Positions 1 to 11,639 of a DNA stretch of 64,000 bases are shown here, one piece after another (the stretch's first letter is position 1; every line of letters starts with the position of its first letter). A model generated the notes under the pieces. The model saw only the letters and a program-made list of their open reading frames with translations. It did no database searches and was not told the origin of the DNA. Source of the stretch: Chionomys nivalis (lineage: Eukaryota; Chordata; Mammalia; Rodentia; Cricetidae); NCBI RefSeq assembly GCF_950005125.1, contig NC_080095.1, positions 8,837,701 to 8,901,700 on the forward strand, read 5' to 3'. The position numbers were made by a program, and so were the translations under genes.

Positions 1-1649
1 AGATTTAGTGTATTTGTATTTGACCAAATTAAATCAAATATTCTACCATCCATCCTATTTTTACGAGTCTGAAGTTTCATATCTATTTTATTATTTTTCC
101 TAAATAAGGAAAAAAATAATTACACCTATCTACTGTTCAACTACATCAAAGATCCCAGAAATATACAGTCTTATGTAATTAAAAAGGAAATTTATTGTAA
201 ATAAATGACTAACCATTAGAAATGACAGAGACTTTGGGCTGCCTGGATAGTCACCCAAAGTTCATAAGTAATTTTGGGGCATCCATTTTTAACTTATAGA
301 CTGACATTATCTGGTAGGTTTCTCAGTGATGCAGAGAATCTGAAGTACTATCTTTCCTATTTTGGTAACATTAGTCTGTCACTCTCTTTTGTTTCTTGAA
401 GAATGTCTGACAGATTCTTCCTTGAAGAAGGATCTTTGAGGTACTGTCTCACCTTTTTTGGCAAGTCCCAGTTATCGTTTAATGGGTCCTGCATTCAAGA
501 TTATACAAAATTTTGTAAAGCTGTCCAGGCAACAAAACATTCTTGACCAAATGGCTAGTCTTGTCATTCAGAAGGCAAACTGCATAAGGGGCTTCTTTGA
601 TGCCCATTATGCTCTTGAATTAATTGTTGCTGCCAGAAGCAGATATTTCATGTCCAAAGAATTCTCTGTTATCAAAACATTTTTAAAGTCATATTCTAGA
701 GACCTTTGAAGTGTTTGAAGATTATCTATTCTTATGAAATGTATTTTTGTATAGTTAAACTAATAAGTCTATATGTTTCACTATTATAGATGACTATTGA
801 ATTGGGTTCTACACTATATAGCATTTTAAATGAGCTGCATAAATACAATACCTTAAAAAAGAATAGAAATATACATATAGTATAAAATTTGTCCATAAAT
901 TTGTATCAAACAAACAAAATCTATAACCATGTAATGTATTTTGATATTAATAGTTGGTTTTGGACTAAAATCGATTTAATAATCTACATTTTTATAGTTT
1001 TACATCACAGTCACATTTTTTCTTTAGAAACAGATTGACTATGACCACTCACCATTTATAACCAACCTCCTTTAAATAAAATTAAACCTTTATTTTTTTA
1101 AAATTTGCATATTGGAAATTTGGGTATAGTTTTATTTTGGGGGAATGTAGTTTTCTATACTACTTCCTGTTGATTGGAGGTACTGGTAGCCTTACACTGA
1201 TTCTGAGAAAATATAAAATTATGGCTAAATATTTGCTGTAGTATTCTGTGTGGATCGAATGTGCAAGTCAGTTGACTTTAAGCTCTTTTGGATGTTAAAT
1301 CACCTGGGCTATTGCTCCCATGGAGACATCTTAGGTGTCTTAACTTGATCAAACCATATTAACCTAGAGTAACCCAGAGTTTCTCATTTTAGTGGAAATA
1401 AAAGCATAAGTGTTTTCCGAAGCAACATATCCTTAGATACAAATTATGAAGTTAAGATACCCTTATGTTGGTTTATATAGGCAGCCCTCACAATCAAATG
1501 TCTCTCTGTAGCTAGCTCATTAATAGTCAAAAATTAAAAGGAAACACAATAGTATATGCAATTCAGACTCTCTGGGTATTTTTCATCTTTATGTGGCTCA
1601 TTATAATATTTTGTTCTATTTTATTTTTATGAAATTCATTTTTCCTTTT

Positions 1650-2520
1650 AATTATATTTCTTAAATATTATCTTTATTGAGCTCTACATGTTTCTCTGAT
1701 CTCCTCCTTATCTTTCCTTCCCTGTCTTCCATCTCCCAAGATCCCCATGCTCCCAATTAACTCAGGAGATCTTGTCTTTTTCTAATTCTCATGTAGCTTA
1801 TATCTATATATGTCTTTCTTGGGGTCCTCATTTTTGTCTAGGTTCTCTGGGATTGTGATTTTTGGGCTGGTTTTCTTTGATTTACGGTTAAAAACCACTT
1901 ATGAGTGAGTACATATGCTAATTGTCTTTCTGTCTCTGGGTTACCTCACTCAAAATGATATTTCCTAGCTCCATCCATTTTCCTGCAAAATTCAAGAAGT
2001 CATTAGTTTTTCTGCTGTGTAGTACTCCATTGTGTAATTATTCCACTCTGAGATTCCATCTTACACTTGTAAGAATGGCCAAGATCAGCCAGGCAGGTGT
2101 GGTGCAGGCCTTTAATCCCAGCACTGGGTGGCAGAGGCAGGCTGATCTCTGTGATTTCGAGACCAGCTTGGTCTACAAGAGCTAGTTCCAGGACAGGCTC
2201 CAAAACCACAGAGAAACCCTGTCTCGAAAACCCGAAAAAAAAAATGGACAAGATCAAAAAGACTGATGACAACTTATGCTGGACTGGTTATGGGGTAAAG
2301 GGAACACTCCTTCATTTCTGGTGGGAATGCAAGCTGGTACAGCCTTTTGGATATCAGTGTGGCTGTGGCTATTTCTCAGAAAATTGGGAAATAAACTTTC
2401 TCAAAACCCAGTAATACCACTTTTGGATATATATCCAAATGATGCTCAATCATACTATAAGACATTTGCTCAACTATGTTCTTAACAGCATTGTTTATTA
2501 TAGCCAGAAACAGGAAATAA
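1650..2520 (-). mobile_element. L1 fragment with 5' inversion
   Basis: 1650-2038 is L1 3' UTR and the end of ORF2 read antisense. 2039-2520 is the preceding part of ORF2 read sense, with recognisable residues such as CGY/WWEC-type motifs around the C-terminal Cys-rich segment. The two parts are almost contiguous in L1 and meet head to head near 2038, the product expected of twin priming. A B1 interrupts the sense part. In the paralogue (61640-62040) most of the antisense half is missing. Confidence 0.65.
2088..2244 (+). mobile_element. SINE B1
   Basis: A full-length B1 (7SL-derived) from GCCAGGCAGGTGTGGTG to an A-rich tail. It is flanked by an imperfect duplication of ATGGCCAAGATCA (2075-2087 and 2244-2256). 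It sits inside the L1 ORF2 fragment. The paralogous site near 61747 is empty, so this B1 arrived after the duplication. Confidence 0.9.
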
Positions 2521-3065
2521 CCTAAATTATACTTTTAATCTATGACTCTATCCTGTATCCCCTTATCTACCAAGACTGCATGTTTCTCAAACACATTCTG
2601 ACATTTTAGAGGATTTTTTATGAATTTCTCTTACTGCATATCTGTTATCTTTTGTGTGGCTAGGACAAAAGTTCAGGCTTTGGCTGTTGACTCTGACCCA
2701 TTTGGCTTACTACGTGGTGGAGGTATGTTCACCACAAGCTTCTGGAGTCATGTTTACTGCCCCAACTCTAGGAAGCAGTAGTAAATATCTTGTAGCTATG
2801 CTATGCTTTTCACCCTACAACTGAGTTCTCAGGCCCACAGGCAGCTGATGGGATCCTCTTTACTGTATCACATCTAAGAGACTGAAGGAATCTACCATGT
2901 GTTCTAGCCCATGACAAAGGGATGCCAGTTCAGTCTCTCAGGCAGTTGTCTGGACATGTGTCTATGTGAAATGGCCAGCATTGAGAGATTAGGGTACCCA
3001 ATGTCACTCCTTATTTTGCACTTGGAATCTTTAGAAAGCTTTTAAAAGTCTTATGTGGATCCATT

Positions 3066-3082
3066 CCCCATGTTGGGTGCCA
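3066..3082 (-). other. ERV primer binding site (tRNA-Lys type)
   Basis: On the minus strand this reads TGGCACCCAACATGGGG, one or two changes from the 3' end complement of tRNA-Lys(1,2), the usual primer of betaretrovirus-like elements. It lies 2 bp inside the LTR end, as expected, and fixes this element's orientation and 5' end. Confidence 0.7.
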
Positions 3083-3084
3083 TT

Positions 3085-3447
3085 TGTAGCTGGAGGTTTC
3101 TCATCCCACCTGGTTCTACACCTGCTTTTAAAATAACCATTCAGAGGTTTAATATTAATTATAACTGTTTGACCCATGACTTGGGTATAGTTATGCCCAG
3201 GTTTTATGTTTAAATTAACACATTTCTATTCGTTTATATTTAACCATGAGGTTCATGACTTGTTACCACACATCTTGTTTCTCTGGTGGCTATTGGCATC
3301 TCCCTAACTCTGGTATTTTTCTCCCAGTAAGCCTGTTTGGATTTCTCAGCTGGCTTTATTCTGCCTGGCTGTGGGCTAAATCAGCTTGTTGATTAACCAA
3401 TGGTAATAGAATATATTCACTGCATACAGAGAGAATCCCATATTACA
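3085..3447 (-). mobile_element. 5' LTR of the minus-strand ERV (copy A)
   Basis: About 363 bp, starting TGTAGCTGGAGG and ending TATTACA (TG...CA form) next to the primer binding site. Sister copies lie at 16971-17336 and 62649-63014. It is read antisense to the V genes. The right flank (3448-3535) is also shared with the copy at 63015-63110, so the duplication extends past the LTR. Confidence 0.65.
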
Positions 3448-4780
3448 TGTCATGAATTATGCTCATGTATCCTATTCAAGTATAATAGTGTGAAAATACA
3501 GTAGACATCAACAATGACTTTCCACACTATCATCCCTTTCAGACATTTAGTTTTAAAATATTATTAGTTGTTAAATAATAATCTCTTATAAATAAGTTAT
3601 TATATTGTTTTAATTTGTGAACACACTGTGGTGTGGAAACATAAGCAAAACCAATTAACATGTTGTCTCATATCATTATTTCTACTTCAAATATATAATA
3701 TATATCATTGAAAACTTTTGAAATTTAAGTCTCACCTGTGTTGTCTGAACTATAAAACTGGGGGTTTCACACATCCAGTATCACCTCCACTTTGGACTTC
3801 ATCCTCTGCTATCTAGAACAATGCTCTCCTTTCCAGGATGTCCACGTTTGCATACTCCATCTAACCAGTCAGGCAAGATTTCTTTACACATATCTGTGTT
3901 ATCTCACTTGCTGTAACTTACTAAGTTCCATTTTGCTCTCTCATAGGACAGCACATTCTTCACCTCAAGGTGACATAACAGTATTTCTTCATCCATTCCT
4001 TAAAATATAAATAATGATCAATTTCTCCATAAATATTACATTGCATTTTTGACTATCTTAAAACTTATATCATTTTTTCATCATAATCATCAGCCATTGC
4101 TCTGGCAAACTCTTGGATTCCTATACCCCACATATCTATCCCTATTACTTTGGAAGTAAATATCTTTTCTTGGCTTCTGTAAATAATCATGCAATGATTG
4201 TGTCAGTTGGTATAAATATCTCATTGACACAATTTCCTTTCTTATACACATATCCACTGGAGACATCAGAATTTATGGTGGTGCTATTTTTGCTTGTTGA
4301 AATGTACACTTCATGTGATCACTCTTATCTACAGTAAAATTAATGACATTTTCTTGTTATATCATAAGATGTGTGATGTACATTTCTTTTTATGTTCATT
4401 TTATGTTTCAATGATGATTAAAAAATTTGGGTTATTTTTATATATTCTTAAGGATATGTAAATGTTATCCAGAAAAATTTCTCTCTAATATGTTTAACTA
4501 CTTCCGTGAATTTTTCTTCTATTTTAACTACTTGTGATTCCTGTTCATTTGTATATAAATTGAAAATCATGTTTATGCTGTGTAAACTTTAAAAAATATC
4601 CAATACCCAGAGGGTAGCCCTAAAATCATAAACATACTAATCTGATCAGACTATGCTGTATATCTATATTTATGCATATATGATTATGTATGCATACATC
4701 TACATGTGTGAAAACAAATATTAGGAAAGGGGAATCAATGAGTTTTGAAGTAAAAGATGAGAGAGACATTGGATTTGTTA
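3448..4780. other. AT-rich stretch without a recognised gene
   Basis: Bases 3448-3535 are the shared right flank of the duplicated ERV. From about 4070 to 4350 there are weak resemblances to antisense ancient L1 ORF2. I see no gene, V-segment relic or clear young repeat. Confidence 0.4.
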
Positions 4781-7775
4781 GAGGAAGGAAAAGGATATAG
4801 TTATATTTTAATAAAATATTAATTAAGAACATTTTCCCAAGGTTTTGTATATTCTTCATTTTGCTAATGAACTTTCTGCTGTGTAGAAACTTGCTTGCAG
4901 AAATTATCTCAGTTATGAATACTGATTTTTGTTACTGTACCTTTTTCTCTCAATAAAATTATTTCCGAATATATGTTGTATATTTCTGCCATCTATCCAT
5001 GTCTACAAGTATTACAATCCTCTTTCATATGTCTCAGTCATTCTCAAGGTTTAAGTTTGTGTTTATTAATGTTAGATTATTTTATATGATTTTTCCTGTG
5101 AATAAACAGATTTAAAACTATGCCTATTGATGAAAATAGCTTTTGGTTATTTAATGTTTTCTATGACTTTGTACAAATCAGTTTTCACTGCTATTTTTCA
5201 AAATTAAAGGTATTAGATGCTATTGTAACAGGGCTGAAGTTGTGAGGTATAACATTCCTAGTAGCTTGACTTAACTTGAGATCATCTAAGTCTCTTACTC
5301 AGTGGATGTGAGAGTTTTTCCACAGAGGTGTAATGTAGAAGGGAAGATTCACATTTAATATATGGCACTATTTTGTGGGCTGCAGGTCTGCAGTCAGAAG
5401 AATAATAAAAATGAGAATACTGCCTATCCCCATTTAATTATTTGGTATATTCCATGATCTTTCCTCAAGAAATAAAAGAACATAAATGATAAAAGAATGC
5501 CATAAAAGTTTTCATGTGACATAATGATCACCTAAGGCACATAGATACTGATGTAGAAAAAATATTTCTTGTTATAAATTTTGTTGATCATTTCGAAGTT
5601 AGTGTTTACTCTGTGACAATGTATATAGGGACACATATCTTTTTCTTGTTTATTTAAAAAGAATTCCAATTTGCTGATTACTCTTAGCATTAGGCTTTGT
5701 TATTCACAAAAATAATAATGCAGGAGAGTTTTGTACAGCTGTCATCATTATTTCTGATAATGATCTCTTCTCTATTGAATGAATGTGTTTATTGAATAAT
5801 GACTTTTGAGGGAGAGACAGAGATGACACACAGAGAGGAAGATCATACAATAAGAATCTAATATGAAAAGGGAACATCCAGAGGCAGATATTGGGGTTCA
5901 AGCTGAATCAGAAAAGCAAAGCTGTGAACTAGTGGAGAAACCTTTAACCTCTACCAGATCTTCAGACTGAAAAAGCGAGCTCCTATTTTCATAAATAGAC
6001 TCCACACTCCAGTGAGTTCCTGTCTCTTCATCTTTACATTATTCTCTCCACTGTGGTATTACCTATCATCCTGTCTCCACCTCCCTACTACGCAGATTAA
6101 ATATGTATGACTTCTAAACACTGAGATAAAGGCATGAGCCACCACAGCCTGGATCTGTTTTGGGATGGATCTTGTGTAGCCCAGAGTAGCCTTAACCTCA
6201 TAGACATTTAATGGTCTGACTGTTTCTTGAGTCCTGGGATTAAAGTTGTTATTCCATTCTTGGCCTTTAATGTTTTAGAATTCTAAGCCTATCTTAAGGC
6301 AAGCTTTATTTCTTTAAAACAAATAAAATTTCACTATATTTTCCTTTTCTGTTTAAAATTGAAAGAATGCTATACCTAATATAAGAAAACTATATGCAAT
6401 AATTACAATAACAACATAAAATATATGCAAGGATTAAATACATCTACAATGTCTAATCCATTTGCATTTGACAAATTTGGAGAAGATACTCCATTAACTA
6501 TCCTATGTTGGTTGAACTCAAAGATGCATACCTATTTTGTTTTCTATCATAACATGCCTTACCATGTAAAACTATCTTTTAATAGCTCTTAACTTTATAC
6601 ACTTTACATTTCTTTAGTGAATTTTTTATGAGTCTCATAAATAAGGAAAACTATCAATATAACTATCTAATCTTCTAACACCTCAGAAATCCAAGAAGAA
6701 ATAATACTAACTGAGTAAGTAAAAAGTGTGAACAAGCAACTTCTAAGAATATGTTAGAAATGACAAAAACAGTTGGCTGTCTGAACAAGTCACTCGAGGT
6801 ACCCAGGCATCATTGGGGCATCCTGCTTCAACCTAAATCCTAACATATCCAAAGGACTTTTCTGTGAACCAAGATATTCTGAAGGTCTGTCCCTCATCTT
6901 GACAATGTTTGACAGTCACTTTCTTATCTTCCTTGTCCAATTAGAACAACATATGGTCAACAGTCAAGGAAAGAGCAATTTCTTGCCCAGTGACTTATTT
7001 TTGTCATAAAGAAAATAATATCGGTGTGGAACTTATTCGATATCAGTCATCTTCTTGGATGTAGATTGGTGCTACCAGGAGCAGATATGTCTCATTGTCA
7101 TAAACAAAAAAAAAACTACATAAATATAACATCTTTAATATTATATTCTGTAATCTCTGAAGTATAAGAAGATGACCTGTCAATCTAAAATATATCTTTG
7201 TTGGACCTCAAAACTACCTAATTTGACTAAAAATTCTATTGTAATAAGTGATTAACTACAACCAATATTTCCTTATTATTCCCAAACGGTTACTATGCAT
7301 TATTAAATGAGTTGTATAGATATAGTTGTATAGGCATACGTTGAACAAGAGTAGAAATGTATGTACTGTATGTTCTAACAAAATTAATCTCATATTAATA
7401 TACAAAATTTGTAAATAACATACAGAAGTCAAATCCAATGTTAAACAATTAAACTAGTAGTTGCTTTTTAAAAGTAGATTCAATAATCTACCAAATTATC
7501 TTAGCATAACTATATCCTTCATTTTTACTTTTAAGAGTAAGATTCAATAATATAAGCTTTTATTCTGTCATGTCAGTATCTTTTTTTCTTTTCCAAACAA
7601 GAATTCTAAATCTCATCTCCTTTGTTGAACTTTCTTCCTGATCATGAACAGAAACAACGAATAACCAACCCATAACCCATTAAACTACCAAAAAGCAGCC
7701 ACTTCACCTTTTGAGAATATGATGGTCATGTTCCCTTTATTTTTTTTAAAAAACAGACTATCGTTTTTCATTTTT
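4781..7775. repeat. Segmental duplication, copy 1 (pairs with 41745-45170)
   Basis: About 3 kb aligns collinearly with 41745-45170, beginning near TATAGTTATATTTTAA and ending inside the start of an antisense L1 tail. Copy 2 has about 410 extra bases at roughly 42671-43080, which include a B3 SINE. Copy 1 holds a SINE-rich LTR-like segment (about 5900-6340) and antisense ERV internal sequence. Confidence 0.75.
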
Positions 7776-8672
7776 TGAAGTGAGTTTTAGGCAACCTTTC
7801 AGGAGGTCTTGGTTAATCAAACTACATTAGTCTGGACTGATTCCATAGGTTCTCGTCCTCTGTAGATACAAAAGAAGAACCTCATTACAGAACAACATAT
7901 CCTTAGACTCAAATTCTGAGGTCATGATACTTTTAAAGTATGTATGTTGGCTACTTAGCTCCTTTACAGTCAAAATATTTAAAAGAAAACAGTAATATAC
8001 ATAATCCAAGCTCTCTGTGAATTTTCTATCTTTAAGTGACTTATTTTTCTTTATTCCTTTTAATCTGTCTATTTCTTTTGGTAACTCAATTTATTTGTTT
8101 TCTTCTCTATCCCAAGCCTATTTACATTTATCCAACAATGTGACCCATTTAGAGGTCTGTTATGTCTAAATCTGTTCTGTTGTGTATCTGTAATTCTTTT
8201 GTCGAGGAGCACTTCTTAAAAGGCTAAGTGCCTCTTAAAACTTAAGATACAGCATTACTAGGGAATGTATGGTACTCACTGCTTGTTGCACCTAGCCCAT
8301 TATGGCAGAGGTGTTTGCTGCCTCTGATAGCCATGCCCACAACCTCATTCTCAGGTGTACAGACAGTCCATGCTGCCATTAAGCAAGTTGCAGCAGTCTG
8401 CTCTCAAACCCCATTTAAATGTTCAATAGCCAGAACTCCTGAAAAGAGAGTTCATGCTGGGAGCATGGCCCAGAAATCCAGTATTTCAAAACTGTGTTGC
8501 TCCCATTGTTTGTTTTTTTCTACCACTAAAACAGAAATACTTCTCTTAAAGGGGCCGCACCATGGAATCAGCAAGAAGCAAGAAGCTGTGTTAAACTCTG
8601 TATTTTTCTGTCTAGAATTCATCAAGCTCTCTCAGGTTTTTAAGAAGATTTGGATTTGATATGTGGGCACCA
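5900..8672 (-). mobile_element. Old minus-strand ERV (LTR-like left end, internal region, primer site)
   Basis: A degenerate antisense polypurine tract (TTTTCCTTTTCTGTTTAAAA, near 6338) is followed by internal sequence. Bases 7810-8030 match 48540-48740 of the complete ERV in reverse. 8090-8660 matches the leader segments at 2540-3060 and 16440-16960. It ends at a lysine-type primer-site relic, TGGGCACCA at 8664-8672. No retroviral reading frame remains. Confidence 0.55.
6100..6275 (-). mobile_element. Antisense B1-type SINE pair
   Basis: Two overlapping antisense B1-like units can be read: CTGAGATAAAGGCATGAGCC followed by a longer unit ending TCCTGGGATTAAAG. The same arrangement is present at 43455-43640, so it predates the duplication. 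Confidence 0.6.
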
Positions 8673-8700
8673 ATTTGTTGAAGGAGTACTGCTAGTTAGT

Positions 8701-8768
8701 GCCTGGCTAGCTTAGTCAGTACAACATGAGACTCAGGTCATTAGTCTGAGCCCCACATTCTAGCCAGG
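8701..8768 (+). pseudogene. tRNA-Lys-like relic lacking the anticodon loop
   Basis: The sequence begins GCCTGGCTAGCTTAGTCAGT, continues through CATGAGACTC and ends GAGCCCCACATTCTAGCCAG plus GT. It follows tRNA-Lys through the acceptor 5' strand, D arm, 5' anticodon stem, T arm and acceptor 3' strand. The eight bases expected after GACTC, which hold the anticodon, are missing. The acceptor strands GCCTGGC and GCCAGGT can still pair. It cannot decode lysine. It lies about 30 bp from an ERV primer-site relic, which may be chance. Confidence 0.6.
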
Positions 8769-9221
8769 TAAAACAGAATTAAGAATGGCTTCTTGGTAGC
8801 AACATTGTCTCAGTTGGGCTCAGCAAACAGAAGCACAATTCCTTTAAGAGAGGCTCCTGGTTCAGCCTTAGTAGCAAAAACTGCATGGCATTGTTCTTAG
8901 TGGTGGCGTAAACTTACGAACTCCAAAGAATTGTGACAAAAAAACTGGTTCTTGCAAGACCTCCACCATATGGCTAGATTCTCAGGAAGTTAAGGAGTGG
9001 GGCAGATTCAGTTGCCAAGGCCAGGATATCAATTCTAGTCATGAAGTTTAGCAGTTTAGAGACCCATGTGTTCAAAAAAAGATAGAGAGACACAGTAAGG
9101 ACAAATACAGATTGGAAAAAAAACACCCTCTAAATGGTTTACAATGAGTTTAAAAATATATGTAGATTTGGGAGAGAAAAGAAAAAGGTTAGAGAAATTC
9201 CTTAAAAAAAGAAATATATGT
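8769..9221. other. Unassigned intergenic sequence
   Basis: I recognise no coding region or repeat family here. It may be more of the ERV flank. Confidence 0.3.
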
Positions 9222-9370
9222 GGGTTGGCAGGACACACCTTTATTCCACTCACATGGAAGGCAGAGTCAGGAGGATCACTATGAGTTTGAAGCCAGCCTG
9301 GTCTATAAGTGAGTTCCAAGAGAGATAAGTTACACCGAGAAACCTTATCTCAAAAAAAAAAAAATTAAAA
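9222..9370 (+). mobile_element. SINE B1 (diverged)
   Basis: A B1 body is recognisable from GGTTGGCAGGACACACC through GCCTGGTCTATAAGTGAGTT and a poly-A tail at 9352-9364. It is more diverged than the B1 at 2088. Confidence 0.8.
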
Positions 9371-9639
9371 AATTAAATAGAGTTAAAATCACATAATGAT
9401 GGAAAATACATAAGAAATCTGCATACTATATCTTCTTGTGTTGTCTTTGGATTGTTTAATGGCTGAGGAAATAGCACCAGCAGTGAAAGTGCATAATTAT
9501 AAAAACTGCTGGATTAATCCAACCTATATATTTTGAAATGCTTGACTTCAAAATTTAAAGCCGAAAATATGTTACTTTGAAAAAGAGGTTTTGTTCTTGT
9601 TTCCACAGGAGATAAAAGATTGTGAATTCATTCTGAATT

Positions 9640-11260
9640 AAGAAAAATATAGTTTGATTAGGGAAGACACCTTGAAAAATTTCCAGTGGGAACAAAAGGC
9701 TGAGATGTTCCAAAGTTTCAGAGCTTCTCTGATGCAGTTTTCTTTGAGTTCTACATCAAAATATCTTCAGGACTGCTGACTGAGATGATCCAGCTTCACA
9801 AAATACTCAAGTAAGGACTTGATCATAATCCTAAATTTTCTTTGGATACCCATAAGATTAACAGTGCTCCAAATAAGCAGGAAGTTGTCTACAGAACTAG
9901 ACACACAGTCCCCCAAAAGGGATTGTGTTTATTGTTTTATTTAGAGTGTTGGTTGCTAGTTGTTATGGGTAATGATCAGAAAAAGAGTTAAATAAACTAA
10001 ATTAAATACAAGATTCTTGTTTTGAAAAGAAAAAAATGTGGGATATAAATATAATACATTAAAAGTGTAGATTATTATATCTACTTTGAAAATAAAAGGG
10101 GAGGATATAGATATGATAAGTTAAAAAGATATAGTATCGAATCTACTTTTAAAAAACAAATACTAATTTTAAATGTCTTATCTTGGATTGGACTTTTATA
10201 TATTATATGCAATTTTGTACATTAATACAAATATAAGATTAAATTTCTAAAATCGTTCAGCTCATTAAACAATGTAATGGAAATCTCTAGTCTTTTAAAA
10301 TTTTATTACCAACTGTTTAGGCTAATAATGAAATATATGTTAATAATTAGTAACCTATTATAATCAAACATGGGGTCACATTAGGTATGGGGTCAAACAA
10401 AGATATTTTTTAGATTGACAGGTCAACTTCAAACACTTCAGGCATCTACAGATTATGGCATTTAAGATGTTTTAATAACAAAGGCTCTTTTTTACTTCAG
10501 AGAAGATAATGGGCACTGAAGAAACTCCACATGGAGTTCATTTCTTTGTGGAAAATTTAACCCATTAGGAAAGAAAATGACCCTGCTTCTACTGCTGAGA
10601 GTATGCTGTCCTAATTTCATAAGCAGAACACAAAAGAAAGTGACTGCCAAATATGTTCAAGAAAATAAGGGATATCCCTTCAGAATATCCTCTTTCAAAG
10701 AAAAAATCTGTTGCATATGTAAGTCCTATAGGCTGAAGATGGATGTTCCTACATTGCAGAAGAATTTGAATGGGTGTTCAGGCAGAGAACTATTTGTGTC
10801 ATCACTCACATTTTTTTTTGGAATTTCCTTGTATCCACTTCCTGCTTATTCAGTTAATATTGTTTTCTTATTGAATCTCTGAGGGAGTTGAACAATTGAT
10901 ATTTATAGTTTTCATTTTTTACCTGATACAGAAAGAAAGTTATGATAGAAATTAGGTACAAGACTTCAAACTCATAAAGATAGGATAGATATGGAGGATT
11001 TTCTATGAATTTCTCAAATGAAAATGAAATAGACATTTTTCATGTAGTTATTGCCCATACATATTTTATATATGTATGTATTTATTGCACTTAATTTATT
11101 TTAATAATGATTCCCTGAAGATTAGAAAAATACAACAGTCATAATAGCCAGCCTCACTGAGCAGGCATAAATAACACACAGCTTTAATCCCAGTAGCCAT
11201 ACTATCTTGCCATAGATATCATGCTTCAATAACAAGTCAAGGGACATAACTAAGGAGATC
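9640..11260 (+). mobile_element. Old plus-strand ERV internal sequence
   Basis: Scattered collinear matches to the internal region of 47415-50217 in the sense direction: ACTGAGATGATCCAGC (9780), the stretch around 10460-10540 ending in GGGCAC(T/C)GAAGA, a gag-less segment at 10577-10790 with GGCTGAAGATGGATG, and TTATAGTTTTC (10900). A segment at 11140-11260 with TTTAATCCCAGTAGCCATAC recurs at 28230. All short frames here are non-coding debris. Confidence 0.5.
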
Positions 11261-11639
11261 TGACGGAAAACAATTCAGTTCCAGGAAAATTTTCCTCCAT
11301 ATGTCTCTTTATTCTGTTTTCTTTCTTGTACTCTGTTCTAATTCTTTTGTCTTAGCTGTTTATCATTTCTTAGTTGTAATTGTGTCAATCCTACACCAAT
11401 TTCAATTTTCTGTTAATTTTTTTTTTACTTTCTTCTTCCCTTGTCCAAAGAGAAAAGAACCAAAGAGATTTAGGCACACAAATTTTTAATGTGTTACAGG
11501 AAAATTCAATCTTTCTCCTGACCCTTTTTACCAAAAGTAGGCAGAAGGTGTATATTCAGAAAGAAGTATTGAATGACTCTGGTTTCCTGTAATCTATATA
11601 AAGGAGCTTTTGAGAATTAAGTTTTCCTTTTATAAGAGC

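Larger units (their letters stand above)
1..3447 (-). mobile_element. Non-autonomous class II ERV (copy A), internal region plus 5' LTR
   Basis: The left part of this provirus lies outside the window. It reads antisense: internal sequence from base 1, then a lysine-type primer binding site (3066-3082) and a 5' LTR (3085-3447). The internal stretch around 215-290 matches the 3' internal region of the complete element at 47415-50217, read in reverse. No long retroviral reading frame survives. A 5'-inverted L1 carrying a B1 interrupts it at about 1650-2520. The same ERV with the same L1 recurs at about 60820-63014, so the pair is a segmental duplication and not two independent insertions. I am sure of the ERV class and orientation, but not of a database family name. 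Confidence 0.7.

Noticed and set aside
8315..8659. 114-codon plus-strand frame
   Set aside because: It lies in antisense ERV leader sequence that recurs at 2540, 16440 and 62060, where the frame is not kept.
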